Part shown: positions 30,208 through 39,530 of the stretch, piece by piece
Layout: each line of letters starts with the position of its first letter
Position numbering within the stretch: position 1 is the first letter of the stretch
NCBI RefSeq assembly: GCF_014650915.1
Contig: NZ_BMVW01000003.1
Span: 1-64,000 of the forward strand
Direction: 5' to 3'
Origin: Streptomyces poonensis
GTDB taxonomy: Bacteria > Actinomycetota > Actinomycetes > Streptomycetales > Streptomycetaceae
DNA: 64,000 bases
Notes under the pieces: generated by a model
Database searches by the model: none
What the model was told of the DNA's origin: nothing
Seen by the model: only the letters and a program-made list of their open reading frames with translations
Position numbers and translations under genes: made by a program

Positions 30208-33200
30208 GTGGGCCACGAGCTGATCGATGGCAGATTCCGCATCGGGCAGGTCATCGGCAAGGGCAACATGGGGGAGGTCCACCGGGCCGAGGACCTCCAG
30301 GCTCCGGAGGGCAGCGCCGAACGCGCGGTCGCCGTGAAGACGATCCTGCGCAGCCGTACGGGCGCCCTGATCGACACCGGCGCGGACAACAAGGCGGTGG
30401 AGCGCTTCGCCCGCGAGGTCCGCATCATGCGCCGCCTCGACCACCGGAATCTGACCCGGCTCATCGCCGGTGGCGTGACGGAGGACGGCGGACTGCCGTA
30501 CCTGGCGATGGAGTTGCTGGACGGCGAGACGCTGCGCGACCTCATCGCGGAGGAACGCCAGCTGCCCGTCTCCTGGGTGGCCGCCCTCGGCGCCCAGATC
30601 GCCGACGGCCTCGCCACGGCGCACGCCGCCGACGTGGTGCACCGCGACCTGAAGCCGGCGAACGTGATGCTGACGCGGGGCGGCACCGTCAAGGTGCTCG
30701 ACTTCGGCATGGGCCGCATCGTCGACGACCCGCTCGACCCCCGGCTCACCAGCACGGGCGTCAGCGTCGGCACCGCCCGCTACATGGCGCCCGAGCAGTT
30801 CACGGCCTCCCGGCAGGTCACCCAGGCCGCCGACCTGTACGCACTCGGCTGCGTCCTGTACGAGATGCTGGTCGCCGTACCGCCCTTCACCAGCGAGTCC
30901 CCCTTCGACCTCGCCGGCAAGCACCTCAAGGAGGAGCCGACACCCCTCGGCGTCATCCGCGGCGGGATACCCGCCGAGCTGATCCGCCTCGTGGGACGGC
31001 TGCTGGCGAAGGACCCGGCGGACCGTCCCGCGGACGCGAGGGAAGTCCGGGACGCGCTCCTCCCGCTGGCCGTCCAGGACGGGGACACGTCCCGGCTCCC
31101 CGCCTGGGGCGCCTTCGACCCGACGCGCCCCCTGCTCGCGGCCGGCCCCGCCGGCGCCCGCACCGCCGCACCCCAGCCGGCACCCGCCCCCCGACCGGCC
31201 CCGGTCACCGCCTCCGGCACCGCCATGGACGTGTTCGGCGTGCACCGGGCGCTCATCAAGGACTACCGCTCCTTCACCGAGGGCGGCACGGTGATCCGCG
31301 ACGACCGCATCGCCGCGTTCGTGGAGAAGGACCTCGACGACAAGGCGCAGTGGCCGGACCCATGGCTGTCGCTCAACCCGTTCTTCCAGGGCGGCGGGAC
31401 GGTCGCGGAGCTCGTCGGGGAAACGGTCCTGCACCCGGAGTGCGCCCGTATCTTCCAGGCCGGCAAGACGGAGGGCGGCACCACCCCGGACGGCCGCCCG
31501 CTCACCCTGCACCGGCACCAGCGCGAGGCCGTCGAGGCCGCCGCCCGCGGGGCCTCGTACGTGCTGACGACCGGCACCGGTTCCGGCAAGTCGCTCTCCT
31601 ACATCGTCCCGATCGTCAACCGGGTGCTGCACGAGCGGGACGCCGAAGGGCCCAAGCGGCGGAAGCGGGTGCGCGCCGTCATCGTGTACCCGATGAACGC
31701 GCTGGCCAACAGCCAGCTCAAGGAGCTGGAGAAGTATCTCCGCGACGGCTACGGCGAGGGCCGCGAGCCGGTCACCTTCGCCCGCTACACGGGCCAGGAG
31801 GACGACGAGAAGCGCCGGCAGATCCGCGACAACCCCCCGGACATCCTCCTCACCAACTACGTGATGCTGGAGCTGATGCTGACCCGGCCCGCCGACCGGG
31901 CCAGCCTCATCAAGATGGCGACGGGCCTGCAGTTCCTGGTCTTCGACGAGCTCCACACCTACCGCGGCCGGCAGGGCGCCGACGTGGCCCTGCTGATCCG
32001 CCGCGTCCGCGAGGCCTGCCAGGCACCGGACGTGCAGTGCATCGGCACCTCGGCCACCATGTCGACCGAAGGCACACTGGAGGACCAGAAGAAAGTCGTC
32101 GCCGGTGTGGCGACCACGCTGTTCGGTACGAAGGTCAGCCCGGCACACGTCATCGGCGAGACGCTGGTCCGCGCGACCGACGAGGCCCCGGACACCGTCC
32201 CCGCCGAGCGCCTCACCTCTCCCGCCGCTCCGCGCGCGTACGACGACCTGGTGCGTGACCCGCTGGCCCGCTGGATCGAGACGCGCTTCGGGCTGGCCAC
32301 GGACGAGGCGACGGGCCGGCTGGTGCGCCGGCAGCCCGCGAAGATCGAGGTCGCGGCGCGTGAACTGGCCGAGCGGTCGGGCGTCCCCAAGGAGGAGTGC
32401 GCGCGGGCCATGGAGACGACCCTGGAGGCCGGCTCCCAGGCCCGGCACCCGGTCACGGACCGCCCCCTGTTCGCGTTCCGGCTGCACCAGTTCCTCTCCA
32501 AGGGCGACACCGTGTACGTCACCCTGGAGGACAAGCTTTCCCGCCACCTCACCCGCTCCTACCAGCTGGAACAGCCGGGCAGCGGCGGCAAGCTGCTGAT
32601 GCCCCTCGCCTTCTGCCGCGAGTGCGGCCAGGAGTACCTGACGGTCTGGCGCGACGAGAAGGACGGCGAGGTCCGGTACGAGGCGCGCCGGGACACCTCC
32701 GCGACGGGCGGCCGCCAGGGCGACGGCTATCTCTACATCGATCACCCGGAGCGGGCGTGGCCGGTCGCCGTCCAGTACGCCATCCACGACCGTCGGCTGC
32801 CGGAGTCCTGGCTCGAACTGAACGACAAGGGCGAGGAGGTCCTCAAGAAGGCGTACCGCGACCGGGTGCCGCGCGCCGTCACGGTGGACCCGCACGGCTA
32901 CGAGGGCCGCGGCGAGCTGAAGGCGGCGTTCATCCCCTCCCCGTTCCTGTTCTGCCTGCACTGCGGGGTGGCGTACGAGCAGACACGCGGCCGGGACTTC
33001 GCGAAGCTGGCGACGCTGGACCAGGAGGGCCGGTCGTCGGCGACCTCGCTCATCTCGGCGTCGGTGGTGCGCTCCCTGAGGTCGGTGCCGGAGGAGGCGC
33101 TGAGCAAGGAGGCCCGCAAGCTCCTGACGTTCGTGGACAACCGCCAGGACGCCTCGCTCCAGGCGGGCCACTTCAACGACTTCGTGCAGATCACCCAGTT

Positions 33201-36200
33201 GCGCGGGGCGCTGTACCGGGCCGCCCTGGACGCGGGCGAGGACGGCGTCCAGCACGAGGACCTGGCCTCGGCGGTGACGAACGCGCTCGCCCTCGATCCG
33301 GTCGACTACACGGGCGACGGGGACCAGCCGCCGATGCTCGCCAAGGCCGCCGCCAAGACGCTGCGCGACGTGATCGCCTTCCGGCTCTACCTCGACCTGG
33401 AGCGCGGCTGGCGCATCACCATGCCGAACCTGGAGCAGACGGGTCTGCTGGAGATCGACTACGCGGACCTGAGCTGGGTCGCGCACCGGCAGGACCGCTG
33501 GGCGCACACCCACGCGGCACTGCGGGACGCCGACCCGGCCCTGCGGGCCGAGCTGATGAAGGCGCTGCTCAACGAGATGCGCCGCTCGCTCGCCATCGAC
33601 GTGGCGTACTTCCGCGAGGACTTCGACGCGTTGCAGCGCGCGAGCGAGGAGCGCCTGGTGAACCCGTGGGTCCTCGCCGCCTCCGACCGCCCGCGCGTAG
33701 GCACCGCCTACCCTCACCCCTCCCGCCCCGGTCTGGACCGCTCGGCCCTGTTCCTGTCCGCACGCGGCAAGTTCGGCAAGTACCTGAAGCGCTCCGCCCC
33801 CTCCTTCACGAAGCTCCCCCTCGACGACCTCCAGCTGATCATCGAGGAGCTGCTGAAGGTCCTGACCGCGGCGGGCCTCGTGAAGGAGGTGACGGACGCC
33901 CCGCAGCGCGCGGGCGGCCGCCGCCGCAGGCCGAACACACCGTCCGCGACGGGCTACCGGGTGGCCGCGCAGGCGCTGATCTGGCGCGCGGGCAAGGGCG
34001 AGACGGGCACGCACGACCCGCTGACCCGCACCTACCCGAGCGGCGACGGCCCGCGCGTGAACACGTTCTTCCGTGACCTGTACAAGGACGCGGCGAGCGC
34101 GCTGGCCGGTCTCCTCGCCCGCGAGCACACCGCCCAGGTGGCCCCGGAGGAGCGCGAGAAGCGCGAGGAGGCCTTCCGCAAGGCGGAGCTGAAGCTGCTC
34201 TACTGCTCCCCCACCATGGAGCTGGGCGTCGACATCTCCTCCCTCAACGCGGTCATGATGCGCAACGTGCCGCCCACGCCGGCCAACTACGCCCAGCGTT
34301 CGGGCCGCGCGGGCCGCAGCGGCCAGCCCGCCCTCGTGACGACGTACTGCGCCACCGGCAACAGCCACGACCAGTACTACTTCCGCCGCTCGGAGCGGAT
34401 GGTGGCGGGCGCGGTGGCCCCGCCGCGCCTGGACCTCGCCAACGAGGACCTCGTCCTCTCCCACCTCCAGGGCATCTGGATCGCGGAGGCCGGCCTGAAG
34501 CTGGGCCGCGCCGTGCCCGAGGTGCTCGACGCGTCGTACCCGGACACCGGCGACCGCCCGGCCCCCGCGCTCGACCTGCTGCCGGACGTCCTCGCGGCCT
34601 CCCTCGACGAGAGCGCCCAGCACCGCACGGTGGACGCCGCGCTGCGCGTCCTCGGTCCGCTGCTGCCCGACTTCGCCGACACCACCTGGTGGCACGACGA
34701 CTGGATACAGGACCGGGTGCGTACGGTGCCGGAACGGTTCGACCGGGCCTTCGACCGCTGGCGGCAGCTGTACCGGGCCGCACTCGACGACCAGTACGTC
34801 CAGAACAAGCGGCGCCTCGACTACAGCCTCACCGAGACCGACCGCAACCGGGCCAAAGCCCGCCGCCGCGAGGCGGAGACACAGCTCAACCTGCTGATGA
34901 ACGAGAGCGTCGACAGCAAGTCGGTCCTCTCCGACTTCAGCCCCTACCGCTACCTGGCCTCGGAGGGCTTCCTCCCCGGCTACAGCTTCCCGCGCCTGCC
35001 GCTGGCCGCCTACATCCCGACGGTCGGCCGCCGACGCGGCGAGGGCGACTATCTCCAGCGCCCCCGCTTCCTCGCCATCCGCGAGTTCGGCCCCGGCGCG
35101 CTCGTCTACCACGAGGGCGCCCGCTACCAGGTCACCCGTATCCAGCTGCCGCCGGACGCCTCCGGCGACCTGGCCACCAGCGAGGCGCGCCGCTGCGCGC
35201 GGTGCGGCTACCACCACGACCCGGCGGAGCGCCAGGACCGCTGCGCGATGTGCGACGAACCACTGGGCACGCCCACCCACGGCCTGCTCCAGCTCCACAC
35301 CGTGTACACCACCCGCCGGGAGCGCATCTCCTCGGACGAGGAGGAGCGGCGCCGCGCGGGCTACAGGCTGGAGACGTCGTACCGCTTCCAGGACCACGGC
35401 AACCGCAAGGGCCGCCTGAACGCCTCGGTGACCGACGCGACGGAGGCCCCCCTCGCCGAGCTCGCGTACGGCGACTCGGCGACCGTCCGCATCACCAACA
35501 CCGGCCGGGTACGCGCCAAGCGCGACGAGCCGCCGGGCTACTGGCTCGACCTGGCGGACGGCCGCTGGATGAACGACAAGGACGCCGCCGAGGCCTCCGG
35601 CGACTCCAGCGAGCTGCCCCTGGTCGACGCGGACGGCAACGAGCGACGCCGCAGGAAGCGGGTCATCCCGTACGTCGAGGACCGCCGCAACATCCTCGTC
35701 GTCACCCTCGACGAGGCGCTCCCCGAGCCGATCGCGCTGTCCCTCATGTACGCCCTGGAGCGGGGCGTCGAGGCCGCGTTCGAACTGGAGGACGCCGAGC
35801 TGTCCAGCGAACTGCTGCCGCCGGACGACGGCCCGCGCGACCGCATCCTGTTCACGGAGGCCGCCGAGGGCGGCGCGGGCGTGCTGCGCCGCCTCCAGGC
35901 CGAGCAGGGCGCCCTGGCGAAGGCCGCCCGGTACGCGCTGGCGATCTGCCACTTCGACGAGGACGGCAACGACCTGGGCGGCCCGCACCCCGACCGGCCG
36001 TGCGCACGCGGCTGCTACGAGTGCCTGCTGACGTACGGCAACCAGCTCAGCCACGCGCGGATCGACCGCCACTCGGTGCGGGACCTGCTGGTGCGGTTCG
36101 CGTCGGCGACGGCGACGCGGGAGGCGCGCGGGGAGTCGCGGTCGGAGCAGTACCGGCGGCTGCTGGACCAGGCCCCGGACACGCTCACCGAGGTCGAGTC

Positions 36201-36543
36201 GCCGGCCATCACGGTCACGGCGGACGCCTCCGCCGCCGAACTGGCGGCGCGGGGCGACTTCCTCGGCTGGGCGAAGGTGCGCGGACTGAACCTGCCGGAC
36301 GAGGTGGGCCCGTTCCTCGCCGAGGCGGACGCGATGCCCGACTTCGCGTACCGGGTGCCGGGGATGCGCCTGGCCGTCTTCGTCGACCTGCCGGACACGG
36401 AGACGACGACCCTGCGCGACGAGGACGCCGAGGAGCGGCTCCTCGACGCGGGCTGGGAGTACGTGCGCTTCCCGCACGGTGCCGACTGGGACGCGATCGC
36501 CGAGTCCTTCGCCGACTGCTTCGGCTCCCCCGCCGCTCACTGA
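30208..36543 (+). CDS. Ser/Thr kinase - DEAD/DEAH helicase - DUF1998 fusion, defence-like
   Basis: 2,111 residues. Residues 1-275 are a Hanks-type kinase: GKGNMGEV loop, VAVKTI lysine, HRDLKPANV with D147, DFGMGR and APEQ. A Pro/Ala linker follows (about 315-345). From 350 a superfamily-2 helicase: TGTGSGKS (K461), DELH (D580-H583), TSATMS, and TMELGVDISSLN plus QRSGRAGR in the second half. Cys pairs CRECG, CLHCG, CARCG and CAMCD may hold zinc. The C-terminus is DUF1998 with C1932, C1936 and C1939 (CARGCYEC). Helicase-DUF1998 is as in DrmA/DrmB or MrfA-type proteins; an attached kinase recalls PglW. GTG 30208 has GGAG. It heads an operon with SNF2 and methylase genes, so phage defence regulated by phosphorylation is likely; this is inference. 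Confidence 0.85.
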   Translation: MGHELIDGRFRIGQVIGKGNMGEVHRAEDLQAPEGSAERAVAVKTILRSRTGALIDTGADNKAVERFAREVRIMRRLDHRNLTRLIAGGVTEDGGLPYLAMELLDGETLRDLIAEERQLPVSWVAALGAQIADGLATAHAADVVHRDLKPANVMLTRGGTVKVLDFGMGRIVDDPLDPRLTSTGVSVGTARYMAPEQFTASRQVTQAADLYALGCVLYEMLVAVPPFTSESPFDLAGKHLKEEPTPLGVIRGGIPAELIRLVGRLLAKDPADRPADAREVRDALLPLAVQDGDTSRLPAWGAFDPTRPLLAAGPAGARTAAPQPAPAPRPAPVTASGTAMDVFGVHRALIKDYRSFTEGGTVIRDDRIAAFVEKDLDDKAQWPDPWLSLNPFFQGGGTVAELVGETVLHPECARIFQAGKTEGGTTPDGRPLTLHRHQREAVEAAARGASYVLTTGTGSGKSLSYIVPIVNRVLHERDAEGPKRRKRVRAVIVYPMNALANSQLKELEKYLRDGYGEGREPVTFARYTGQEDDEKRRQIRDNPPDILLTNYVMLELMLTRPADRASLIKMATGLQFLVFDELHTYRGRQGADVALLIRRVREACQAPDVQCIGTSATMSTEGTLEDQKKVVAGVATTLFGTKVSPAHVIGETLVRATDEAPDTVPAERLTSPAAPRAYDDLVRDPLARWIETRFGLATDEATGRLVRRQPAKIEVAARELAERSGVPKEECARAMETTLEAGSQARHPVTDRPLFAFRLHQFLSKGDTVYVTLEDKLSRHLTRSYQLEQPGSGGKLLMPLAFCRECGQEYLTVWRDEKDGEVRYEARRDTSATGGRQGDGYLYIDHPERAWPVAVQYAIHDRRLPESWLELNDKGEEVLKKAYRDRVPRAVTVDPHGYEGRGELKAAFIPSPFLFCLHCGVAYEQTRGRDFAKLATLDQEGRSSATSLISASVVRSLRSVPEEALSKEARKLLTFVDNRQDASLQAGHFNDFVQITQLRGALYRAALDAGEDGVQHEDLASAVTNALALDPVDYTGDGDQPPMLAKAAAKTLRDVIAFRLYLDLERGWRITMPNLEQTGLLEIDYADLSWVAHRQDRWAHTHAALRDADPALRAELMKALLNEMRRSLAIDVAYFREDFDALQRASEERLVNPWVLAASDRPRVGTAYPHPSRPGLDRSALFLSARGKFGKYLKRSAPSFTKLPLDDLQLIIEELLKVLTAAGLVKEVTDAPQRAGGRRRRPNTPSATGYRVAAQALIWRAGKGETGTHDPLTRTYPSGDGPRVNTFFRDLYKDAASALAGLLAREHTAQVAPEEREKREEAFRKAELKLLYCSPTMELGVDISSLNAVMMRNVPPTPANYAQRSGRAGRSGQPALVTTYCATGNSHDQYYFRRSERMVAGAVAPPRLDLANEDLVLSHLQGIWIAEAGLKLGRAVPEVLDASYPDTGDRPAPALDLLPDVLAASLDESAQHRTVDAALRVLGPLLPDFADTTWWHDDWIQDRVRTVPERFDRAFDRWRQLYRAALDDQYVQNKRRLDYSLTETDRNRAKARRREAETQLNLLMNESVDSKSVLSDFSPYRYLASEGFLPGYSFPRLPLAAYIPTVGRRRGEGDYLQRPRFLAIREFGPGALVYHEGARYQVTRIQLPPDASGDLATSEARRCARCGYHHDPAERQDRCAMCDEPLGTPTHGLLQLHTVYTTRRERISSDEEERRRAGYRLETSYRFQDHGNRKGRLNASVTDATEAPLAELAYGDSATVRITNTGRVRAKRDEPPGYWLDLADGRWMNDKDAAEASGDSSELPLVDADGNERRRRKRVIPYVEDRRNILVVTLDEALPEPIALSLMYALERGVEAAFELEDAELSSELLPPDDGPRDRILFTEAAEGGAGVLRRLQAEQGALAKAARYALAICHFDEDGNDLGGPHPDRPCARGCYECLLTYGNQLSHARIDRHSVRDLLVRFASATATREARGESRSEQYRRLLDQAPDTLTEVESPAITVTADASAAELAARGDFLGWAKVRGLNLPDEVGPFLAEADAMPDFAYRVPGMRLAVFVDLPDTETTTLRDEDAEERLLDAGWEYVRFPHGADWDAIAESFADCFGSPAAH

Positions 36544-36581
36544 CACGACTTCACAGGCTTCCCGAGGAACTGACGACAGAC

Positions 36582-39530
36582 ATGCCACTCACGTATTCCG
36601 CCGGCTCGCTGGTGACCGCACGCGGCCGGGAATGGGTCGTGCTGCCCGAGAGCGAGCCCGATCTGCTGGTGCTGCGCCCGCTCGGCGGCTCCGACGACGA
36701 CATCGCCGCCGTCTTCCCCGCCTTCGAGGAGGTCAAGGGCGCGGAGTTCGCCCCTCCGGAGCCGAGCGACCTCGGTGACCAGCGTGCCGCGGGTCTGCTG
36801 CGCACCGCGCTGCGCGTCGGCTTCCGCTCGGGCGCGGGCCCGTTCCGCTCGCTCGCCGGCATCGCGGTGGAGCCGCGCGCCTACCAGCTCGTACCGCTGC
36901 TGATGGCGCTGCGGCAGAGGACGGTCCGCATGCTGATCTCGGACGACGTGGGCATCGGCAAGACGGTGGAGGCGGGCCTGATCGCGAGTGAACTCCTCGC
37001 TCAGGGCGAGGCGACGGGCCTGGCGATCCTGTGCTCTCCCGCACTCGCCGAGCAGTGGCAGCAGGAGCTGCGCGGCAAGTTCGGCATCGACGCGGAGCTG
37101 GTCCTCTCCTCGACGGTCTCCCGCCTCGAGCGGGGACTGGACCTGGGCCAGTCCCTCTTCGACCGCTACCCGAACGTCGTCGTCTCCACCGACTTCATCA
37201 AGTCCCCGCGCCACCGCGACGACTTCGTGCGCCACTGCCCCGACCTGGTGATCGTCGACGAGGCCCACACATGCGTGGCCGCCGACGACGCCTCGACCGG
37301 CTCCCAGCACCAGCTCCGCCACGAGCTGCTGCGCCGCGTGGCCGAGGACGAGAACCGTCATCTGCTGCTGGTCACGGCCACGCCGCACAGCGGCAAGGAA
37401 TCCGCGTTCCGCACCCTGCTGGGCCTGGTCAGACCGGATCTGGCGCACGTGGACCTGGAGACGGACAAGGGCCGGAAGCTGCTCGCCCAGCACTTCGTGG
37501 CGCGCAAGCGGGCGGACGTGCGCCAGTACCTCACCAAGGAGGACGGCCTCGCCGACGACAGCCTCGCCGAGAGGACCGCGTTCCCCTCGGACCGCTACTT
37601 CAAGGACGAGACGTACAAGCTGTCCCCGGAGTACCGGGCGCTGCTGGACGACGCCATCGCGTACGCGGGTGAGCGCGTGGAGGAGGCCGACGGCCAGGGC
37701 AGGCGCGAGGCCCGTATCGCCTGGTGGTCGGCGATCGCGCTGCTGCGCTCCCTGGTGTCGTCCCCGCGTGCCGCCGCGCAGACCCTGACCACGCGCTCGC
37801 GGACGGCGGTCGCCGCGTCGGCGGAGGAGGCTGACCGCCTGGGCGCCCCGCTGACCAGCGACTCGGCCGACAACGACGCCCTGGAGGGCATGGATGTGGC
37901 GCCGGGCGCGGAGACGGAGGAGAACGCGGGCTCCCGGCTCGCCGAACTCGCCGACCGCGCGGCGCGGCTGGAGGGCCCGGACCAGGACCTGAAGCTGAAG
38001 GCGCTCATCAAGCACCTGAAGGCCCTGCTGGCGGACGGCCACAACCCGATCGTCTTCTGCCGCTACATCCCGACCGCCGAGTATCTGGCGGAGCAGCTCG
38101 CGGGCGACCCGGCGGCCAAGAAGCGCGGCCCGCTCGGCGCGAGGACGGTGGTCAAGGCGGTCACCGGCACCCTCTCCCCGCAGCAGCGCATCGAGCGCAT
38201 CGAGGAGCTCGCCACCGAGGCCGGCCCGGACGCCGCGGCCCGCCGCGTCCTGATCGCCACCGACTGCCTCTCGGAGGGCGTGAACCTCCAGCACCACTTC
38301 GACGCCGTCGTCCACTACGACCTGGCCTGGAACCCGACCCGCCACGACCAGCGCGAGGGCCGCGTCGACCGGTACGGGCAGAAGAAGGACGAAGTCCGCG
38401 TCATCACGCTCTACGGCGAGGACAACGGCATCGACGGCAAGGTCCTCGAGGTCCTCATCAAGAAGCACCGCCAGATCAAGAAGGACCTCGGCATCTCCGT
38501 CTCCGTACCCGACGAGATGTCCGCGGGCGTCACCGACGCGATCGTGGAATGGCTGCTGCTGCGTGGCCGCCAGGGGGAGCAGGAGGCCCTGTTCGCCTCG
38601 GACGCCTTCCGGCAGGGCTCCGCGGACCTGGAGAAGGACTGGAGCTCGGCCGCCGAACGCGAGAAGGCGTCCCGGTCGCGGTTCGCGCAGCGCTCCGTCC
38701 ACCCCGAGGAGGTGGCCCGCGAGGTGGCCGCCGTCCGGGAGGCGCTGGGCGGCGCGGGCGAGATCCACACGTTCGTACGGGAGTCGCTGAACGCCCTGGG
38801 CGCGGTTCTGCGGGGCGGCGATGTTCCGGGCTCGGACTTCACCGCCGAGGTCGGCGGTACCCCGGCGGGCCTGCGGGACGCGCTCGCCCCGGTCGTCGGC
38901 GCGGAGGTGATCGAGCGGGACCGTCCGGTCCCGTTCCGCTCGGACCCGGCCGTGGCGCGCGGCGAGGCGGCACTGGTCCGGACGGACCCGGTGGTGGGAG
39001 CCCTGGCGGCGCACGTACTGAACTCCGCGCTGGACGTCCGGGCCGACGGCGCCCGCCCGGCCCGCCGCTGCGGCGTCGTGACGACGGACGCGGTCGCCAC
39101 GCGTACGACGCTGCTGCTGGTCCGCTACCGCTTCCACCTGACGCTGCCGTCGCGGAGCGGTGAGAAGCAGGTGGTCGCCGAGGACGCCCGTCTGCTGGCC
39201 TTCGAGGGCTCCCCGCAGAACGCGGTGTGGCTGCCGCCGGAGCGCGCGGCCGAGCTGCTGGACGTACGGGCGACGGAGAACACCGCGCCGGCGTCCGGTG
39301 AGCGCACGATGACCCGGATCCTCGACCGGCTGGGCGAGGTGACGGGCCACCTGGAGTCGTACGGCGACGAGCTGGCCGCCGAGCTGGACGCCTCCCACCG
39401 CCGGGTGCGCGCCGCCTCCGGCGAGATCGTCCGCGGTCTGTCCGTCACCGCTCAGCGGCCCGCCGACGTCCTCGGCGCGTACGTCTACCTGCCCGCCACC
39501 CCTGCGACCGCCCCGGGAGTGTCCGCCTGA
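36582..39530 (+). CDS. SNF2-type helicase, DrmD-like
   Basis: 982 residues. Helicase motifs: DDVGIGKTVEAGL (K127), VDEAHTC (D226), LLVTATPHSG, LIATDCLSEGVNLQ and HDQREGRVDRYGQ, in the order of the SNF2/RapA group. The N-terminal 60 residues form a small beta domain (GSLVTARGREWVVLPE); after 620 comes a long region without motif that ends in a coiled segment. DrmD of class 1 DISARM has this architecture and also stands next to an Eco57I-like methylase. It begins 38 bp after the kinase-helicase and its stop overlaps the methylase start by one base (TGATG). Acts on DNA in the cytosol. Confidence 0.8.
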   Translation: MPLTYSAGSLVTARGREWVVLPESEPDLLVLRPLGGSDDDIAAVFPAFEEVKGAEFAPPEPSDLGDQRAAGLLRTALRVGFRSGAGPFRSLAGIAVEPRAYQLVPLLMALRQRTVRMLISDDVGIGKTVEAGLIASELLAQGEATGLAILCSPALAEQWQQELRGKFGIDAELVLSSTVSRLERGLDLGQSLFDRYPNVVVSTDFIKSPRHRDDFVRHCPDLVIVDEAHTCVAADDASTGSQHQLRHELLRRVAEDENRHLLLVTATPHSGKESAFRTLLGLVRPDLAHVDLETDKGRKLLAQHFVARKRADVRQYLTKEDGLADDSLAERTAFPSDRYFKDETYKLSPEYRALLDDAIAYAGERVEEADGQGRREARIAWWSAIALLRSLVSSPRAAAQTLTTRSRTAVAASAEEADRLGAPLTSDSADNDALEGMDVAPGAETEENAGSRLAELADRAARLEGPDQDLKLKALIKHLKALLADGHNPIVFCRYIPTAEYLAEQLAGDPAAKKRGPLGARTVVKAVTGTLSPQQRIERIEELATEAGPDAAARRVLIATDCLSEGVNLQHHFDAVVHYDLAWNPTRHDQREGRVDRYGQKKDEVRVITLYGEDNGIDGKVLEVLIKKHRQIKKDLGISVSVPDEMSAGVTDAIVEWLLLRGRQGEQEALFASDAFRQGSADLEKDWSSAAEREKASRSRFAQRSVHPEEVAREVAAVREALGGAGEIHTFVRESLNALGAVLRGGDVPGSDFTAEVGGTPAGLRDALAPVVGAEVIERDRPVPFRSDPAVARGEAALVRTDPVVGALAAHVLNSALDVRADGARPARRCGVVTTDAVATRTTLLLVRYRFHLTLPSRSGEKQVVAEDARLLAFEGSPQNAVWLPPERAAELLDVRATENTAPASGERTMTRILDRLGEVTGHLESYGDELAAELDASHRRVRAASGEIVRGLSVTAQRPADVLGAYVYLPATPATAPGVSA

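Noticed and set aside
30040..36588. A 2,182-residue open frame on the minus strand
   Set aside because: It is the mirror of the kinase-helicase gene, rich in Arg, Val, Glu and Leu repeats without any domain; long antisense frames are expected in DNA of this GC content.
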